A stretch of 64,000 nt of DNA from Anticarsia gemmatalis (lineage: Eukaryota > Arthropoda > Insecta > Lepidoptera > Erebidae). The stretch covers positions 11,098,001 through 11,162,000 of the forward strand of contig NC_134753.1 in NCBI RefSeq assembly GCF_050436995.1, read 5' to 3'. The notes beneath the pieces were generated by a model. The model was not told the DNA's origin and did not search any database. It worked only from the letters and a program-made list of their open reading frames with translations. Shown in pieces: positions 58,593 to 64,000 of the stretch. The translations under genes were made by a program, and so were the position numbers. Each line of letters starts with the position of its first letter. Position 1 is the first letter of the stretch.

Positions 58593-59617
58593 GACGGTAA
58601 TCGTGTCTTTTTATATAAGTAAACACCATTAATTCGTTTATATTTACAACAAAAATGGAAGATCTAATGAGCGATTTTCATTTCGAATATAATTCGTATT
58701 CAGTAAGGGTAATATCTTCATTAAAACACGTCGATAGCAAATAACACGACAACCGATGGTTGGGGCGTCGATGTGAAAATAGACAATAAAATAGAGTAGA
58801 GAATAGAGTTGTCAACATAACATAACATTCAAAATAAACATAAATAGTTCGCAATGTTCGCATGGCTCGCATGATTTTTTTAGTTACCTACTTGGTTACA
58901 ATGAAAATCATAAAATATAATTATTATGAAAAACCTAAGTCGAGAAATAAATGTACATCAACTATAAGAGGTCTTGCTATGCTTGAGGCCGGCTATGATA
59001 AGTAATAAATTCCAGCATTATATTAAGTTTAATTGCATCCCATTAGGTGCCCGTCATAAGTAATTTTATAGATTTCAAACCGTACTGGTTATTGCACATT
59101 CGTACAGGAAACTGCCTCAAAGTAATGCTAATAATTATACCCACCACAGTACAGTTACATAGACACTATTTAAAAATACTGTATGACGTAATTGTTTTTA
59201 GTTTACTTTTACATTGAGTAATTTACATAAATATTTACGGAATTGGTTTCAAATCTAGTCAAATATAAAAAAGTTCGACTAAAACTTATAAATAATAATT
59301 TTATTTAATAGCAACAAAAAATAATGTGTCAAAGAGAACACAAATGTCATCTGGTTTGCCAAACCAAATGAATTTTATTTTGTAGCGGGTGGCATTTTGT
59401 GTCCGCCTTCATTGTATTATTTTTAGAGATAAGTAGTATTGTTTACATACAATAAATAAAATATATACGTAAAGGACCATCTGTTACTTTATTGCGTATT
59501 TCCTACAGCCTCTTGTACTGATAAACTTAGTTTTAAGGCCCTACTTGTCGCTATAGAATGTTTTGGATATAATAATGTTCTACTGATACTACTAAACTGT
59601 ACGAATAAGTATCTACC
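58593..59617. promoter_or_regulatory. Divergent promoter region of the Myb/SANT gene and MED17
   Basis: The start codons of the two genes lie 1.03 kb apart, head to head. The stretch is AT-rich with no exon in it. A TATATAA on the minus strand near 58611-58618 is too close to the ATG at 58592 to serve as a standard TATA box. No clear core promoter was identified on the MED17 side. Confidence 0.4.
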
Positions 59618-61939
59618 ATGGCAAACTCCGTGAACATATCAATAGAGGCTCCGATAGAGAACCAAATTCAGGAAATAACATACGATGGACAAGAGATATA
59701 TCAGGCGTAAGTATGCCATATAAAACCTGTAACCTTATAGACAAAACTTTAAAAAGTAACTAGTTTAACTAATTACAAAGTATATAAGTTTATTCCTAAT
59801 TCATAGAAGGTTAAATTTACGTTTTTCAGGCCTCTGTCTATGTCAGAGAATCTGGCGCGATTAGCCCAGAAAATAGACTTTTCAAAGACTGACGATGACT
59901 TCTGCAACATCAAGAAGGAGGGGGAGAGTAGCTCTGACTCCAAGTCGGAGGATGAGAGCAAGGAGCCAGGGTATCAGTCCAGTTTGTGGCCATGGGATTC
60001 TGTGAGAAATAAACTCAGAAATGCCTTGACTGAAGTCTGTGTACTGGCTGATGTACTGAGTATTGCAAAGGAGAAAAGATACATGGTAAGAAAACTCAAA
60101 AATTAAAACTAAATAAGTCTTGTAATGTTGTGCAAAGAAACATGACAGTCTTTTCTAATATTATTAAAGATTAAATGTATTAGAAAGCATATTGAAATGA
60201 TTCATGCCATTTATATAGTAACTCATGTCTGACAAACCATAGAACATGTATGTTACCTTGTAAGATCATTTTGGCGATATGTTCATCAACTTCTTTAATC
60301 TAACATTCTACATCAATTTCTAAAATATATTACTTTTTCAGGTCTTAGATCCTGTTCAACCAGAACAGCAAGAAAGTAGACCTATGGTGCAAGTGTATGG
60401 CAGGAAGAAGGCCCTAGGAGCAGCTGCAGCAGTTCTCCTCGCTGGAGTGGAACGTCTCCGTGCCAGTGAGACTATGAGGATGACTCGCAACATGCCCGAC
60501 TTCCACATAGACTTGCTACGATTGAGACAGAACTGGAGATTGAAGAAAGTATCTAATACTATTGTTGGAGATTTGAGTTACAGAACTGCTGGCTCCAAAT
60601 TTAGCCAGACTGGAGTTTTTGAGGTAAATCTCTTTAATTAAAAATACTGTGCGATTATATATTCAAATTAGTTTAGCTTATTAATGTCCCACTGCTGGGC
60701 AAGGGACTCCTCCCAGAATGTATGTAGGGACCTTGACTCCACCACTCTGGCCAAGTGAAGGTTGAGGACTTTGCATAACTTCAAGAACTGTCAGGCATGC
60801 ATAGTTGCATCACAATGTTTTCCTTCCCAACAAGTGATAATTATTTTTAAGACACACATCATTTCAAAAAGATGTTATTTAATATTTATGTTTACATTAC
60901 AAGCAGTTTTAATCAGTTTATAAGCACCACGATAACAGAATTATTTATTTTGACATCTACAATATTTGAAATGAAATATTAAAACCTTAATTAACATTGC
61001 ACAGTGAATTGCATTATTAATTGCCAAGTCAGTTAGGGAAAATAAATCTCTTCTATTTTCATAAGTACTTATGTAGTTTTTTACATGTTGTATATAATTT
61101 TGCAGGTGACCAAAGCTCCTGAAGAGCAGATAGCGCAAGCAATGAATGCTGCTGGACCTGTGCCTTCCGCACTACGCGTCACTGTACCGCCGGAACTACA
61201 GGGTGTCGCCTTCATATCCGTTCTTTGTCAGAAAGGTATACATTACCACAATATACTCTTGCCTTAAAAGGAATTACAATCCATTATATGTAGTGCTATT
61301 TCTAAAATATTATTTGCATTTTAAAACACATGGAGATAGTAATTATTTAATGCATAAAATTAGGCACACTATGCATAAAATTGTGTTACATTACATTATA
61401 AAGAAGAGTATGATGTAAATAAGAATTGTGTAATGTACTCAAGTAATATAAAAGTAACCCTTGAATATTCTTATTTCCGACTCTATTATTAAACAACTAG
61501 CTGACCCGCGCAACTTCGCTTGCGTCACATAAGAGAGAATGGGTCAAAATTTTCCATGTTTTTGTAACACTTTTTACTGTTACCTACTCTGCTCCTATTG
61601 GTTATTGGTTCCTATTGGTCCCACGCTACGGCGTGATGATATAAAATATGCTTTTTTTTCATGAAAAATATTCTCAAAATTATTTATATCTCTTAGTATA
61701 ACGAAGTCGCGCTAAGGCATATCCGCCATTAAAACAGTTGCCATGGCAACGGAATTTTGTTGATTCAATGTCATTATAATGTTGATTATTCGCGACTTCG
61801 TTGAATTTTTTGAATTTTCCCGGGAAATGCGTCATTTTCCCGGGGTAAAAAGTAGCCTATGTCCTTTCTCGGGTATCAAAATATCTCCATACCAAATTTC
61901 ATGCAAATTGGTTCAGTAGTTTAGACGTGATTGAGTAGC

Positions 61940-61974
<35 letters not shown>

Positions 61975-63564
61975 GTTACTTTCGCATTTATAATATTAGT
62001 ATGGATAAAACCAATAAAATAACACCTAAAACAATATATTTTTAATTTTGGACAAAAAGAAACATAGTTTTCATATCATTGTGTTAATTAAGTTATACAC
62101 TTTTAACAGAACAAGAAGACGTAGTAACAGCAACTCTAAGTTCCGCCGCGATCAACTGTCCGGGCACTCTCCCGGGCGACGGCGCGGAGCTACACTGGCA
62201 ACAGAAACTAGAGGCGGCGCAAAACGTACTGTTCTGTAAGGAACTGTTCGCGAGGCTGGCTGCGGAAGCCGTGCAGCTAGACGCGTCTATACCACATATG
62301 GTGGTCGGCAACCAGATTATGGCCACCGTGAGTACGGTTATTGAAACTGTTTCTAATTAATAGATAATAAGTAGTATTAAATTTTACAAATTGGTAGCCT
62401 GCCGCCGCGTCGGTCTGTCTCAATGTGATATACTCAATAATTGTTGTATAGATTTTATCAGTTTTAACATTCAGAGAAGCTTCATGACAGTTTGGCTGCT
62501 ATGGCTTGCTACACACATGATCGGTTCAGCACTTATCGGTCTAGCTGGGCGGCAAAACCGTAATATGTGTAGATGAAACCGATCGGTACAAGCCGAACAA
62601 GTGATTCGAGTCGGTTTTGTTGTTCGATAAATATTGTTGAACCGAATATTTGTGTAGCAAGCCTTACTTAGTGTGTGTTCGCTGAAGTATGATTGAATTT
62701 CATTGCTAATGTATACAAAGTGATAAATAAAATGTATTTTGTTCTCAGGTGTTACCAGGCATACAACTACTGATTGGACTTTGTCACAATAATGGTCAAA
62801 ATAACAATAATGCCAATCCAGAAGGAGTTAAGGTAAAAATCTTTAAGCGAGTTTTAAAAATCTTTATTAGTTTGAAAAGCAAACTTCAGTTAAATTTATT
62901 TTGTTACTAGCCGGAGAGTGCTTCAGGGAAGTCGGATCACGACCACGTGCTAGAACATTCGTTACATCAACTGCTTCGAGCTGTGCATCACGCAAATACT
63001 CATCACCCGTTCCCACACCCCGCCACTGGACCACTTGGACCTTCGAAGCGACGCTGTTTGGCAGGTAATCCATATTTTAAAGCTATTTATGCTAAGACAT
63101 AAATATTATGATGTTTCGACTTAGAAAGGGATCAGTACTGTATCTCCTTGGATGTTGGATATTTCTCGTATAAATTTCTACAATTTTTTACTACACACTC
63201 ATACATTATTCTGGCACTACCAGTCGATCGCGCATAATCTAGTGTCGGAATATGGCATTACACTGTTGTAAGGTAGGCAAAAAATAAAAGGAAGACTATG
63301 TCATAGTAAAAGTTTGCGTCACTTCATCTATTCATTTCTTGGAAATTTACTTAGCAGGGTACACCAATCCTTCCTCAAATATATAATCAAAATATTTTAT
63401 AGCAATAACCGAGATTGTATTGTCCAGGACCAATGGCAGCGGACCGCTACGAACTGCTCGACATGAGTAAAGAGCAGTCCCTATTAGAGCAGATCATACA
63501 ACAAGCACAACACTTCTTTATGCGTCGACGTAGCGAATATGTACTGGACACTATTGCTAAAGAG
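59618..63564 (+). CDS. MED17: Mediator complex subunit 17, 3' end beyond the window
   Basis: Encodes a head-module subunit of Mediator, which links activators to RNA polymerase II in the nucleus. Exons 59618-59706, 59830-60085, 60342-60623, 61106-61235, 62110-62327, 62749-62832, 62911-63064 and 63428-63564 are in phase and give 450 residues; animal MED17 is about 640, so the end lies right of the window. The start (MANSVNISIEAPIENQIQEI) and the following LARLAQKIDFSKT match insect MED17. Later diagnostic parts are VLLAGVERLRAS, NMPDFHIDLLRLRQNWRLKK, VGDLSYRTAGSKF and FFMRRRSEYVLDTIAKE. ATG 59618 has a good context (TACCATGG). A His- and Asn-rich linker (exons 6-7) is typical loose sequence of the protein's middle. 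Confidence 0.93.
60682..60865 (-). repeat. SINE A, 5'-truncated copy (minus orientation)
   Basis: In MED17 intron 3. The plus strand reads GTCCCACTGCTGGGCAAGGG, then CTCCTCCC and CACCACTCTGGCCAAGTG, the reverse complement of the SINE A tail at 4621-4939. Confidence 0.75.
61498..62008 (+). repeat. Dispersed repeat with (CAGA)9 microsatellite
   Basis: Fills much of MED17 intron 4 (61236-62109). Begins CTAGCTGACCCGCGCAACTT, includes ATTTTCCCGGGGTAAAAAGT and CAAATTTCATGCAAATTGG, then (CAGA)9 at 61939-61974, and ends TTTATAATATTAGTATGGAT. The pattern is a widespread arthropod non-autonomous element; class not assigned. A reverse relative lies at 34690-34935. Confidence 0.7.
62503..62663. mobile_element. 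MITE family F, longer copy
   Basis: Ends GGCTTGCTACACACATGATC and ATATTTGTGTAGCAAGCC are inverted repeats like those of 56786-56872. About 161 bp, in MED17 intron 5 (62328-62748). Confidence 0.75.
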
Positions 63565-64000
63565 GTAAATTATTATGAATTATGTTATTATTATTCCTAA
63601 ATATAATATAGAGAACGTAAGTCAATGATTTTACCTGATAATAATAATAAATTATTCACATCTTTAATGTAAACCTCAACACGCATGGCCGGCGTGGTGG
63701 ACTCAACGTTTAAACCCTCTCTGATTATCATGGGAGGAGATCCTTGCCCAGCAATGGGACATTAGTGGGTTAAATTTATACTGCAATTTAATATGTTTCT
63801 GCCTACCAAGAAGGCGTGATTTTATGTATCATGTTACGCTTTCAAGCAAAGACTACAAAATGGATTTTGGTATTAGACATTATTGGTGTGGTTTGCTTTG
63901 CCCGATTTCAGAGAAAAGCACTGAATGTTAGCAAGAACAATAATGCTGTGGACATCAAATGACTAAGTAACTAAGTTATGCTAGACTGTTAACAGTGCAT
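63565..64000 (+). other. MED17 intron running off the window, with SINE A tail
   Basis: No further exon seen. A SINE A tail fragment (GGCGTGGTGGACTCAAC, GGGAGGAGATCCTTGCCCAG) lies at about 63680-63778. Confidence 0.65.

Noticed and set aside
58611..58618. TATATAA upstream of the Myb/SANT gene on the minus strand
   Set aside because: It is only about 20 bases before the ATG, which would put the transcript start at or after the start codon.
61939..61974. Regular short repeat considered as a CRISPR-like array
   Set aside because: It is a simple CAGA microsatellite without spacers, in a eukaryotic intron.

Overview
The window is insect nuclear DNA, most likely from a moth or butterfly. It is AT-rich, with intron-split genes (GT-AG borders), non-coding DNA full of short dispersed elements that match repeat types common in Lepidoptera, and proteins closest to insect families. 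No species can be named from the sequence alone.

Layout. (1) 1-8993: non-coding and repeat-rich, with a hAT-like element nested inside a SINE at 3128-4016 and an intact SINE at 4621-4939. (2) 8994-31476, + strand: nompC (TRPN), the mechanotransduction channel, from the first ankyrin repeat to the stop codon. The pre-ankyrin N terminus was not found. The gene shows two unusual points: an apparent second first exon (ATG at 18954) that would replace the first three ankyrin-repeat exons, and two tandem pore-S6 exons (29241-29452 and 29491-29711) only 38 nt apart, which look mutually exclusive. (3) 34448-38666 and 40029-53880, + strand: two tandem secreted neutral lipase paralogues with matching intron phases. 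The first has Glu where the catalytic Asp should be; the second has a complete Ser-Asp-His triad and a very long (7.9 kb) second intron. (4) 56026-58592, - strand: a small nuclear protein with a Myb/SANT-like (zeste-type) DNA-binding domain. (5) 59618-63564, + strand, running off the right edge: MED17, the Mediator head subunit, divergent from the Myb/SANT gene across about 1 kb.

The genes do not form a pathway: a neuronal channel, digestive or secreted lipases and two transcription-related proteins are neighbours by position. Gene models were built by hand from reading frame, splice borders and phase; every model closes in frame. About twenty repeat copies, including five likely MITE families, sit in introns and intergenic DNA. 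No CRISPR array, rRNA or genuine tRNA gene was seen; the tRNA-like stretches are SINE heads.
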